Source of the DNA: Bacillota bacterium
Lineage (GTDB): Bacteria > Bacillota > Clostridia > Lachnospirales > Lachnospiraceae
Assembly (NCBI GenBank): GCA_023409835.1
Contig: JAEYQV010000134.1
Location: forward strand, 1 to 17,639
DNA: 17,639 bases
Direction: 5' to 3'
The notes under the pieces were generated by a model. That model did no database searches. It saw only the letters and a list, made by a program, of their open reading frames with translations, and was not told the origin of the DNA. Shown piece by piece: positions 1 to 6,933 of the stretch (the stretch's first letter is position 1; each line of letters starts with the position of its first letter). The position numbers and the translations under genes were made by a program.

Positions 1-63
1 ACCTCCTATGTTAATTTTTGTGGTTGGCAAACCCACATTTATATTAACATAGGAGGTTTTTTT
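1..63 (+). terminator. Rho-independent terminator-like hairpin at window edge
   Basis: Positions 1-15 and 43-57 are perfect 15-base inverted repeats, enclosing a smaller GTGG/CCAC stem (20-23 with 33-36). The right arm runs straight into seven T residues (57-63), the usual form of an intrinsic terminator read on the plus strand. It probably ends a gene lying to the left of the window. The arms carry ACCTCCT and AGGAGGT, so the stem pairs a Shine-Dalgarno-like sequence with its complement. The left arm begins at base 1, so the repeat may extend outside the window and could serve both strands. Confidence 0.7.
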
Positions 64-88
64 CTTGAAGCTAAAGCTACTGGGGACA

Positions 89-114
89 CACCTGCAGAGC
101 AGGTGGTTTATTTT
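89..114 (+). terminator. Second tandem plus-strand terminator
   Basis: CACCTGC (89-95) pairs with GCAGGTG (99-105) around a three-base loop and is followed by a T-rich run (GTTTATTTT, 106-114). It is a compact GC-rich intrinsic terminator. It sits 26 bases after the first hairpin, so the two look like a tandem stop for the same unseen upstream transcript. Confidence 0.55.
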
Positions 115-129
115 CTCTGCGATACAACA

Positions 130-170
130 ATAGCCGTAACAGTGATTATTGAAATTACTGTTACGGCTAT
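130..170 (-). terminator. Terminator hairpin of the spore-protein gene
   Basis: Positions 130-143 and 157-170 are perfect 14-base inverted repeats with a 13-base loop, lying 9 bases beyond the stop codon of the minus-strand spore-protein gene. Read on the minus strand the stem is followed by a T-rich but interrupted run (TTGTTGT). The stem is strong and the U-tract mediocre. It is best read as that gene's terminator or a 3' stabilising hairpin, and it may also block transcription from the left. Confidence 0.6.
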
Positions 171-178
171 AACTTAGG

Positions 179-379
179 CTATTTACCTGCCATCCGCTTT
201 TCTTGTTCCTGAATCATTTTCTTAACCATATATCCGCCGACAGAACCGTTCTGATACGAGGTTAAATCGCCGTTGTAGCCTTGCTTTAACGGAACACCGA
301 GTTCATTCGCTACCTCATACTTAAATCGGTCCAATGCCTCTCTTGCCTCAGGTATCTCTGATCTGTTTCTGCTTGACAT
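179..379 (-). CDS. Alpha/beta-type small acid-soluble spore protein (SASP)
   Basis: This 66-residue protein belongs to the alpha/beta-type SASP family. These small DNA-binding proteins coat the chromosome inside the dormant spore, protect it from UV and heat, and are degraded at germination by the GPR protease. Two family hallmarks are readable. The segment YEVANELGVPL (residues 21-31) matches the GPR cleavage region and the first conserved helix. The GYNGDLTSYQNGSVGGYMVKKMI stretch (positions about 34-56) contains the conserved loop and second DNA-contacting helix. Length is typical. The start is supported by GGAGGAG about eight bases before the ATG. It lies 222 bases beyond the citrate synthase stop and has its own hairpin downstream, so it is probably monocistronic. 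Expression would be expected in the forespore under sigma-G, but I could not fix a convincing sigma-G promoter. Its presence argues that the host forms endospores. Confidence 0.96.
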   Translation of the reverse strand: MSSRNRSEIPEAREALDRFKYEVANELGVPLKQGYNGDLTSYQNGSVGGYMVKKMIQEQEKRMAGK

Positions 380-441
380 ATAAACTCCTCCATTTTATTA
401 TCCTGCCGCCTTATGCTTCCGACTGCTCAGAATAAATAGTG

Positions 442-463
442 TTGTTGTTTACTTGTTGTTTAC
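442..463. repeat. Perfect tandem repeat of an 11-mer
   Basis: The 11-base unit TTGTTGTTTAC occurs twice back to back (442-452 and 453-463) in the region upstream of the spore-protein gene. No function can be assigned. It could be simple slippage or part of a regulatory site. The rest of the 380-601 intergenic stretch is AT-rich and shows only weak hairpins. Confidence 0.6.
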
Positions 464-601
464 GTTAGTAGCTGTAACATACTCAGAAAAAATTTTCATT
501 CTGAATAATTATTTCTTTGATGTTACGATAATAGTATATGCAAAACAGTTTGAAATACCCTAGTATTTTTTTCAAAAATTGTCGTTTTAAAGTATAAATA
601 A

Positions 602-1969
602 TTATAATACGTCTCTTTCAGAGAGCATCACGTAATCCTGGTGCTTGGCTACGCACTTATAAGCGGGACGTATAATCTTACCGGCATTATTCAGCTCTTC
701 CAGACGATGCGCTACCCAGCCGGATATTCTGGCGATTGCAAAGATCGGAGTGTATAATTCCATAGGAAGGCCCAGCATATGATATACGAAGCCGGAATAG
801 AAATCCACATTGGCGCTGACACCCTTATACATCTTACGCTCGGTAGCAATGACTTCCGGAGCAAGCCGCTCAACCATTTCATACAGCGAGAATTCCTTCA
901 ATAGGCCTTTCTCTTCCGACAGGCTTTTCACATAGCTCTTAAGCACATTTGCCCTCGGGTCGGAAATCGAATAAACCGCATGACCCATACCATAGATTAA
1001 GCCGGCCTTGTCAAAGGCTTTTTTATTCAGCAGATCGGACAGATATTTTCCGACCTCTTCCTCGTCTCCCCAGTCCTTGATATTCTTCTTCATATCATCA
1101 AACATCTGCATAACCTTGATATTGGCACCACCATGCTTCGGACCCTTCAGAGAACCTAAGGAAGCTGCCACCGCTGAATAGGTATCCGTACCTGAGGAGG
1201 TTACGACATGCGTTGTAAAGGTGGAGTTATTACCACCGCCATGCTCCGCATGAAGCACCAGTGCAATGTCCAGAATCTTGGCCTCCAGCTCCGTATATTT
1301 CTTGTTCGGGCGCAGCATATACAGAATATTCTCGGCTGTAGACAGCCCTTCCTTCGGTGGATGGATGACTAGGCTTTCACCGAAATGATAGTGGCTGTAG
1401 GCTTGATATCCATAAACCGATAGCAGCGGGAACAGGGCGATTAGCTGAAGTCCCTGGCGCAAAACATTTTCAATTGAAATATCATCTGCTTTCTCGTCAT
1501 AGGAGTAAAGTGTCAGCACGCTTCTTGCAAGGGTATTCATCATATCCTTACTGGGCGCCTTCATAATAATATCACGGACAAAGCTTGGCGGTAATTCACG
1601 GTATTGTTCCAGAAGCTTAGTAAAGTCTGTCAGCTTCTGATCATTCGGCAGCTCGCCAAACATCAGCAGATAAGTTACCTCTTCAAATCCAAACCGCTTA
1701 TCCTTCGTAAAGCCGTCAATAATTTCCTCTACATCAATTCCTCTGTAGAACAATTTGCCCTCGCAGGGTATGTAATCATTATCAACAATGGTATAGGAAA
1801 GTACTTCGCAGATCTCAGTAAGTCCGGTCAGAACACCTTTACCGCTGATATCCCTCAGACCGCGCTTCACATCGTATTTCGCATACAATTCCGGGTTAAT
1901 AACATTATTCGTTTTGATTTGCTCGGCTAAACTTAATAATTCTGGTGTGATTTCTGAATATTTGTTCAT
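602..1969 (-). CDS. gltA: Citrate synthase (citrate/2-methylcitrate synthase family)
   Basis: This 455-residue cytoplasmic enzyme condenses oxaloacetate with acetyl-CoA to give citrate, the entry step to the oxidative branch of the TCA cycle. In anaerobic Clostridia that branch mainly feeds 2-oxoglutarate and glutamate synthesis. The family's catalytic elements are visible. HAEHGGG (residues 240-246) holds the first active-site histidine (His243 by pattern), KHGGAN lies at 278-283, GMGHAVYSISDPRA (327-340) holds His330, and NVDFYSG (387-393) holds Asp389. The protein is longer than the roughly 370-430 residues of common bacterial forms, with an N-terminal extension of about 50-60 residues before the conserved core. 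The start is set by GAAAGGAG ending about 8 bases before the ATG. It appears monocistronic. The leader carries a 12-bp inverted repeat (see separate entry). 2-methylcitrate synthase activity cannot be excluded from sequence alone, but no prp-type genes adjoin it. Confidence 0.95.
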   Translation of the reverse strand: MNKYSEITPELLSLAEQIKTNNVINPELYAKYDVKRGLRDISGKGVLTGLTEICEVLSYTIVDNDYIPCEGKLFYRGIDVEEIIDGFTKDKRFGFEEVTYLLMFGELPNDQKLTDFTKLLEQYRELPPSFVRDIIMKAPSKDMMNTLARSVLTLYSYDEKADDISIENVLRQGLQLIALFPLLSVYGYQAYSHYHFGESLVIHPPKEGLSTAENILYMLRPNKKYTELEAKILDIALVLHAEHGGGNNSTFTTHVVTSSGTDTYSAVAASLGSLKGPKHGGANIKVMQMFDDMKKNIKDWGDEEEVGKYLSDLLNKKAFDKAGLIYGMGHAVYSISDPRANVLKSYVKSLSEEKGLLKEFSLYEMVERLAPEVIATERKMYKGVSANVDFYSGFVYHMLGLPMELYTPIFAIARISGWVAHRLEELNNAGKIIRPAYKCVAKHQDYVMLSERDVL

Positions 1970-2041
1970 TGCTTTTTACTCCTTTCGTTATTATAATTTC
2001 CATAGCTTATGGAGATTGTGTAGCAGATAACCTGTTTTTTG

Positions 2042-2097
2042 TATTAATCGGATTACCCTTTAAGGACCTTATTGTCCGTATTTTTATCCGATTAATA
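2042..2097 (-). promoter_or_regulatory. Inverted repeat in the citrate synthase leader/promoter
   Basis: TATTAATCGGAT (2042-2053) and ATCCGATTAATA (2086-2097) are perfect 12-base inverted repeats separated by 32 bases. The spacer also contains a small GGAC/GTCC pair (2064-2067, 2074-2077). The distal arm falls almost exactly at the transcription start predicted from the promoter at 2103-2131. The pair could therefore be a repressor operator overlapping +1, with the two arms as separate half sites, or a hairpin at the extreme 5' end of the mRNA. I do not recognise a known regulator's consensus in it. Confidence 0.5.
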
Positions 2098-2102
2098 TGA
2101 AT

Positions 2103-2131
2103 AGTTTAACACATTTTACGCTAATTGGAAA
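2103..2131 (-). promoter_or_regulatory. Candidate sigma-A promoter for citrate synthase
   Basis: On the minus strand, TTTCCA (-35, plus-strand 2126-2131) and TAAACT (-10, 2103-2108) are separated by exactly 17 bases. Both hexamers are imperfect, so this is a moderate call. It predicts a start near 2096 and a leader of about 125 bases before the ATG at 1969. The inverted repeat at 2042-2097 would begin at the very start of that leader. Confidence 0.4.
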
Positions 2132-2166
2132 CCCTTAAAATTTTGGCTTTCTTAGTGAGTATGGGT

Positions 2167-2197
2167 AAAAAAACGACAGGCAGTAGCACTGCCTGTC
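2167..2197 (-). terminator. Rho-independent terminator after the CmpB-family gene
   Basis: GACAGGCAGT (2175-2184) and ACTGCCTGTC (2188-2197) form a perfect 10-bp stem with a three-base loop. Read on the minus strand it is followed after one base by seven U residues (plus-strand A run 2167-2173). This is the clearest intrinsic terminator in the window. It lies 38 bases past the stop at 2235 and probably ends the L,D-transpeptidase/CmpB-family transcript. Confidence 0.9.
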
Positions 2198-2234
2198 AAT
2201 TATGAAGCATTCATCTCACATATATTACTACATA

Positions 2235-2768
2235 TTACAATAGATTCCTTCGGAAGGAGCATAGTACATCGAGGATAAATAAGCCCAGTATCACCCGATT
2301 GGCTCTGCGCAGAAAGCCCTCAGAAAAGCCGTTAAGAAATTTTACAACCATCGGGTGTATGATTCGGACAAACAGTATTCCGCACAGCCCGAATAATATC
2401 GAAGCACTTAGACAGATCCGCCCGTCCAGATTGAAGGACATTTTGTAATAATTCCACCATCTTCGATTAAATACAAGCTCCATCCAATAAGAGCTGAAAT
2501 ACTCCAAAGCTGTAGCAACCAGGGAACAGGACAGGAAAAGCGTTAACACGTTTTTGCACCTGTCTGAAAACAGCAACACCATCCCCAGAATGCTCAAGCC
2601 GTAAATCGGAATTAACGGTCCATATAAAAAACCCCGGTTCATAATCTTCCCACTTGTCAGATAACAATAGGATGTTTCATAGGCCCAACCGATACAGCTG
2701 TATATTATGAACCAATTAAATAAGGTTGCTAAATCCTGCGAACGCAGACGTTCTCTTGTTATTATCAT
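2235..2768 (-). CDS. CmpB-family membrane protein (putative ABC-transporter type IV permease family)
   Basis: This is a 177-residue polytopic membrane protein with about four to five hydrophobic segments (roughly residues 15-30, 50-67, 74-90, 120-140 and 158-172). It matches the family annotated as putative ABC-transporter type IV (CmpB). Recognisable signatures are IYSCIGWAYETSYC near residue 22, NRGFLYGPLIPIYG (44-57), the ALEYFSSYWMELVFNRRWWNYY block (about 86-107) and the following FNLDGRICL. The function of this family is not well established. The transporter label is inherited, and no ATPase gene adjoins this copy. The start is supported by GGAGG six bases before the ATG. It lies 72 bases after the L,D-transpeptidase with no terminator between them, so the two may share a transcript ending at the strong hairpin at 2167-2197. 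A link with the cell envelope is suggested only by context. Confidence 0.8.
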   Translation of the reverse strand: MIITRERLRSQDLATLFNWFIIYSCIGWAYETSYCYLTSGKIMNRGFLYGPLIPIYGLSILGMVLLFSDRCKNVLTLFLSCSLVATALEYFSSYWMELVFNRRWWNYYKMSFNLDGRICLSASILFGLCGILFVRIIHPMVVKFLNGFSEGFLRRANRVILGLFILDVLCSFRRNLL

Positions 2769-2840
2769 ATGTAACCTCCCCCCAATTCCAATATTTACAT
2801 ATTATAATAACAATTATACTAACCAATATCTCCCTTATTG

Positions 2841-4298
2841 TCAATAATGAAAAAATACTGTTTTATTTGCGGTATTTCCTGCTGCATCCTGTACTTCATA
2901 GGTAACGCTGTAATAATGAGCGGTATCTTCCGTTACTATGTCATTCAAGCTATCCTCCGGTGGCTTAGTCTCCGTCGGCATAGTCTCCGTCTGATTATTC
3001 TCCTTTGGCTGTACATTATCTGCGTTATTTTCCTCCGTGCCGTTATATTCCCCCTGTAATTCAATTATGGTAACCTTAATATCCTCCGGTTTCAAGGCAG
3101 TATAGTTATCGGTAACCGTAACATCCATTAATGCGAAGGTCCGATCCGGAATCTGACCGGGTTCCAAAAGTCGATCGCCGATTCCTGAGAACACAGGTGC
3201 TTTGTTATCTACGTAAAAGGTTGCTTCTTCCGATGCCAGTACCTCTTTACCTGCCAACACCTTGTAGGTGATCAGATATTCGTTCCGGGTAAGCTTCTTT
3301 ATCGTAACCACAATATCCTTCTCCTCAACAGGTTCATCCTCCCGGTAGGCCTTTACACCGGATAGCGCATTTTCCCGCGTTATTTCAGAAGCAGCCTTTA
3401 CATAACGATCGCGTATTCCTTCAAATGTGGGGATAATCGGGTTGCTCTCAACCGTTACGGTAGCGGTCTTACTGTAGCTTCTACCTAAGGCATCGGTTAC
3501 ACTGTATGTAATTTTATATTTTCCTGATTTGTATACATTGATAGAACCATCTACTGTCAGCTTCGCTGTAATATCTGTTCCAACCGTTGATTTGGCTGTT
3601 ATGTCCTTTTTCAAATCGATATCGCTACCCCAGGGAATTGACTGATTCTTAACCCCTGAAATACTTGGTTTCTTATTCTTATACGGATTGCGGCCGCTCG
3701 GATCGGTAGGATCCCATCTTACGGCAGGCGGAAGCTTAATCGTCTCCGGCTTTCCCAAGGGTCCCGGACTTGATTTATCATCATATATGATAACCGTTGT
3801 TCCCACCGGACAATTATCATAAATCCACTTCGCGGCTTCAACAGTAAGACGGATGCAGCCATGGGAAGCCGCAGAGCCCAATTTATTATATTCCCTGTTT
3901 GCCAGGGTTGCAGGATTTCCGTTTTCATAATAATATACCGAGTGGAATAGAATCCCCCCGACAATCCTCGTGGAATACTGGCCCCATACATCTCCCATCA
4001 GGGCTTTCCAACGGTACTTCCCTTTGGTCTTAAAGGTTCCGAGAACGGTCTCTGTACCTTTCCGACCTACGGAACATACAAATGCTTTCTGCGGTATATT
4101 ATATTCCCCTTTTTCATCCTTGGCATAGACTGTAATCGTATTATGAAGCCTGTTTACCTTAATCAGGTAAGGATAATCGTTGTTGCTAACAGTAACTGCC
4201 TGCACCTTCTGCGTACTTAGGAGAATAAGAAAAAGTATGATACCTGAGGCAATCAGCAGCCTTCCCGGTCGGATGGCTTTTTTTACTAATATTATCAT
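2841..4298 (-). CDS. Secreted L,D-transpeptidase (YkuD domain) with C-terminal Ig-like domains
   Basis: This 485-residue protein is predicted to be exported. Positively charged residues are followed by a hydrophobic segment (about 13-28) and a cleavage-like AxA-type site near QAV (33-35), giving a signal peptide or membrane anchor. Residues about 43-175 form the YkuD catalytic domain, which makes 3-3 crosslinks in peptidoglycan or attaches proteins to it. His119 lies in ILFHSVYYY, and the nucleophile motif SHGCIRL (145-151) contains His146 and Cys148. After a linker come about three Ig-like beta-sandwich repeats (about 209-285, 290-365, 367-485), recognisable from the recurrent YxITYxVxDxxGxxxxKxxxVTV pattern. 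The last repeat carries an Asn/Glu/Thr/Pro-rich insertion (about 419-455). Having the catalytic domain first and Ig domains after it is less common than a C-terminal YkuD domain. Start: AAGGGGTG a few bases before the ATG. A TATAAT box lies about 78 bases upstream. Confidence 0.9.
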   Translation of the reverse strand: MIILVKKAIRPGRLLIASGIILFLILLSTQKVQAVTVSNNDYPYLIKVNRLHNTITVYAKDEKGEYNIPQKAFVCSVGRKGTETVLGTFKTKGKYRWKALMGDVWGQYSTRIVGGILFHSVYYYENGNPATLANREYNKLGSAASHGCIRLTVEAAKWIYDNCPVGTTVIIYDDKSSPGPLGKPETIKLPPAVRWDPTDPSGRNPYKNKKPSISGVKNQSIPWGSDIDLKKDITAKSTVGTDITAKLTVDGSINVYKSGKYKITYSVTDALGRSYSKTATVTVESNPIIPTFEGIRDRYVKAASEITRENALSGVKAYREDEPVEEKDIVVTIKKLTRNEYLITYKVLAGKEVLASEEATFYVDNKAPVFSGIGDRLLEPGQIPDRTFALMDVTVTDNYTALKPEDIKVTIIELQGEYNGTEENNADNVQPKENNQTETMPTETKPPEDSLNDIVTEDTAHYYSVTYEVQDAAGNTANKTVFFHY

Positions 4299-4375
4299 TT
4301 TGCACCCCTTATTAAGTCATTCTTACTTTTCTAACGTACTCTGTATGATCCTCCTCTGTTTACTCTCGAAACAGC

Positions 4376-4381
4376 ATTATA
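4376..4381 (-). promoter_or_regulatory. Candidate -10 box for the L,D-transpeptidase gene
   Basis: The minus strand carries a perfect TATAAT (plus-strand ATTATA, 4376-4381) about 78 bases before the ATG at 4298. The best -35 at 17-18 bases is poor (CCTTAT/ACCTTA), so this is a tentative promoter. It suggests that the transpeptidase gene is not simply the tail of the glycosyltransferase block. Confidence 0.35.
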
Positions 4382-4444
4382 TAAAGGCGACCTATCACAT
4401 AAGGTAAGCTCCCCCTAAGCTCTTTCATAGTTCATTCTGGTATA

Positions 4445-4480
4445 TTATAAAACCGGTGTAGGTATCTGTTCCATCACACC
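4445..4480 (-). terminator. Weak terminator candidate at the end of the glycan operon
   Basis: On the minus strand GGTGT (plus-strand 4476-4480, overlapping the last codon and stop) can pair with ACACC (4455-4459). A GG/CC pair lies inside, and TTTTATAAT follows. The stem is short and bulged, so termination would be inefficient. It is listed because no better candidate follows the DUF2298 gene. Confidence 0.25.
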
Positions 4481-6804
4481 TTTATCATAACGATATAGGT
4501 TTCTTGGGTGGGAGATTCGTAAACAACCGTTCCTATACTCTTAAGCAGTTCATCATTTACTGTTCCGTATTTCTTCTTTTCCAGTCCGCCCACATAGATA
4601 TAAGCTACCTTGTATTTCTGAAGGAGGCTTCTGACAGTCTCCTCCTGATCAGAGGTATAGATTGTCTCAATATCCTCCGCTCTCTTATTCAGCATATCGG
4701 TAACCCGCTCGTCATCCTCCCCCTCTTCGGATTTCCAGAGTCTTTCATGAGTATACCATCCAAGTGCGGTCGGAAGACCTGTAATCACGGATACCCGCTC
4801 ATAATCCGTATAGCTGTCACCGTTTGCCTCTAAAACAACCGGAGTTCCCGATATATTCTCATTCAACCAGTCCGTAGCCAGTGCATCCTCCGGAAAGGAG
4901 TAATCCATAAAAGCCGTTGCATCCAGCCCCTTATAGCCGGTGGTATCAAATATATTGCCATACCAGGCTTTCGTCGCATTCTGCACATAAAAAAGAGTCA
5001 GTGAGAACAGGAACAGCCCGATACCTGCTGCCACCTTCTGGATGCGGATTCTTCCAAATGCCAGCAGACGGACAAAGATATAGCCGAAGCAGATTCCGAA
5101 CATGATGAAGGCCTGATAGGTAAGCTTGAACATCGTATTTGCCCGCTTATAATCACCGGAATAGATATCCTTAATAAAAACGATCTCCGGCAGTAGAATC
5201 AGTCCGATGGCACAGAGACCGATGGTAAGGATAAAAAGATCGGCAGAATTCAATCCCTGCATGTACTGTGTGATACCAGCCCTATCCTTCTTCTTTTTGT
5301 TATTCCTGCGTCTTACCCTAGTTTTTAGATAATCGCTTATCGTAAAGATCAGGAATGCAATTACCGTCAGGATCGGCAGCCCCCATAAAACCATCAGCTG
5401 GTACAATGGCGTACGAGCTACTGTTAAATACGGTGTGGCAGATATCTGATTAAAATTTAGTGTGAAGGGCAGACTGATGATTTTCCCCAGTGCTATTACA
5501 AGAATACCCTGATATGCCGTCATCAGATATGCTTTTCCTTTAAAATTATATACCACCAGGTTGGAAAATAGAATAACCGCTCCGGAAACCACATAATAAA
5601 TGGGAAAATCCCAGAAATTTGTTGTGTGGAACAGTCCGATAAAGAATCCTATCATCAATATGGAGGGATGGAATATTTCCTTAAGCAGGACTTTACGCAT
5701 ATCCTCCTGTGCTGTCGGATATGCTGCCACCCTCTCCTTATGTTGAAACAGCCAGGCTACTAATATCCCTAATACGGTCAATACGAACAGAATATTGATT
5801 ACATGGGCATGCAAATCCCCCAGAACAAAGGAGTATGCCGGGAACTCATGGATGGTCTTATCATTGGTTTCCGGATTATAGCCGATGTATCTGGTGGCGT
5901 TCGGGAACCAGTAATTTGCAATCTGCTGACCCTTCCGGAACAACTTATAAAATGCCGGAACCAGCCATTTATAGATCGGATAGTGCATATTACCGGCGAT
6001 GCATACTCCCGCTCCTGCCAGCAGTCCGCTGATAGAGGGCAGATAGCCCTTCTTCTTCCTACGGTCCTTTAGAAAATGATGGGTCAGATTATAGGCGAGG
6101 GAAAACGGAAGTACCGCTGCAAAGGCACCGGTCATCATCAGCATAAGGTTATAGCCCAGAGAGGTGCCCACAAAGGTGACCTTAGAAAGGAAGGTCGCCA
6201 GGAACTGACCGACATAATAATAGTTCAGGGTAGTGCCGGCATACCACAGATCCTGCGGCGGCATATAATCCGAGCGGGCCATTGTTGCCATAAAGCCATA
6301 ATCCATGAACTTCTCTGTGCCGTAGGCTTCCGGTTTAAAGCCTCTGACATAGGTAAAGATCAGGAAAATTCCGACAAATAGCAGCTCCTCCAGTAGAATC
6401 ATATCCATTGTGCTCTTGCCAAATGGCAGGGTAATGCTTCTATTCGGATGCCCATTATTCTTATTTCTTGAATTCCATTTCGGTATCAGGACAATCGCAA
6501 GGTTGATCAGTAATCCCAATCCGATGGCGATCAAGCAGGAGGATTCCGTAAATTTTAGTATACGCAGGGAGGATAACAGCCACATCAGATAACCGGTCAC
6601 CGCAATCCCGATTGTTTTAGAGAATAGATAACCCTTATCCTCAAAGGTACGGAACAAATTGCCGGTTAAGGGCATGAAAATCAGCCCAAGCATAAGAATC
6701 ACCGCCCACCATTGAAGGAAGGGGCCGAAATCCTTCTGTAGCAGATATTTTCCCAGTATGATAAGGCTTACAGCCGCTGATGTATACAGAAACTTCCTAA
6801 GCAT
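4474..6804 (-). CDS. DUF2298 ('YYY' domain) polytopic membrane protein, probable GT-C glycosyltransferase
   Basis: This 776-residue integral membrane protein has a dozen or more hydrophobic segments and a C-terminal soluble region (about 640-776). It carries the diagnostic elements of the DUF2298 / Chlor_Arch_YYY family. These are GTEKFMDYGFM with acidic residues in the first large loop (162-172), PPQDLWYAGTTLNYYYVGQF (YYY at 195-197), EFPAYSFVLGDLHAHVIN, GDYKRANTMFKLTYQAF, and near the C-terminus EANGDSYTDYERVSVITGLPTALGWYTHERLW. The family is regarded as GT-C-like: lipid-linked-sugar glycosyltransferases whose active site faces outside, with acidic residues in an early extracytoplasmic loop. 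The exact substrate is unknown. It is the last gene of the five-gene block, 129 bases after the Dpm1-like gene that may supply its polyprenyl-phosphate sugar. Start: GGAG eight bases before the ATG. The 129-base gap contains an imperfect GACTG/CAGTC hairpin (6861-6885) of unknown meaning. Confidence 0.85.
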   Translation of the reverse strand: MLRKFLYTSAAVSLIILGKYLLQKDFGPFLQWWAVILMLGLIFMPLTGNLFRTFEDKGYLFSKTIGIAVTGYLMWLLSSLRILKFTESSCLIAIGLGLLINLAIVLIPKWNSRNKNNGHPNRSITLPFGKSTMDMILLEELLFVGIFLIFTYVRGFKPEAYGTEKFMDYGFMATMARSDYMPPQDLWYAGTTLNYYYVGQFLATFLSKVTFVGTSLGYNLMLMMTGAFAAVLPFSLAYNLTHHFLKDRRKKKGYLPSISGLLAGAGVCIAGNMHYPIYKWLVPAFYKLFRKGQQIANYWFPNATRYIGYNPETNDKTIHEFPAYSFVLGDLHAHVINILFVLTVLGILVAWLFQHKERVAAYPTAQEDMRKVLLKEIFHPSILMIGFFIGLFHTTNFWDFPIYYVVSGAVILFSNLVVYNFKGKAYLMTAYQGILVIALGKIISLPFTLNFNQISATPYLTVARTPLYQLMVLWGLPILTVIAFLIFTISDYLKTRVRRRNNKKKKDRAGITQYMQGLNSADLFILTIGLCAIGLILLPEIVFIKDIYSGDYKRANTMFKLTYQAFIMFGICFGYIFVRLLAFGRIRIQKVAAGIGLFLFSLTLFYVQNATKAWYGNIFDTTGYKGLDATAFMDYSFPEDALATDWLNENISGTPVVLEANGDSYTDYERVSVITGLPTALGWYTHERLWKSEEGEDDERVTDMLNKRAEDIETIYTSDQEETVRSLLQKYKVAYIYVGGLEKKKYGTVNDELLKSIGTVVYESPTQETYIVMIKV

Positions 6805-6933
6805 AAAATATTCTCCATTCTGCCGCTATCCACAAAATCTTGGCGAATTACAAATTTTTCGACTGAAAATATTTATTTTACAGTCTATCTTTTCAAATAC
6901 TCCAATGACCCTTCCTGCTATTTTAAATAAAGA

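Noticed and set aside
464..510. Sigma-G promoter for the spore-protein gene
   Set aside because: GAATG and TATGTTA motifs can be found on the minus strand, but their spacing (about 15 bases) is too short for a convincing sigma-G promoter, and other placements fit worse.
549..576. AT-rich hairpin after the citrate synthase stop as its terminator
   Set aside because: The stem (TTTGAAATAC against GTATTT plus CAAA with a four-base bulge) is weak, has almost no GC, and lacks a U-run on the minus strand. I see no firm terminator for this gene.
1604..1930. Open frame opposite citrate synthase, and similar frames opposite the other large genes
   Set aside because: They lie entirely antisense to well-supported genes, lack ribosome binding sites and show no recognisable protein pattern.
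4341..4360. GAGGAGG on the minus strand within the L,D-transpeptidase leader, as a hidden small gene start
   Set aside because: No ATG, GTG or TTG with an open frame follows at a suitable distance. The annotated start at 4298 has its own ribosome binding site.
6861..6885. GACTG/CAGTC inverted repeat between the Dpm1-like and DUF2298 genes as an internal terminator
   Set aside because: Only five uninterrupted pairs plus a few A-T pairs, and it is not followed by a U-run on the minus strand.
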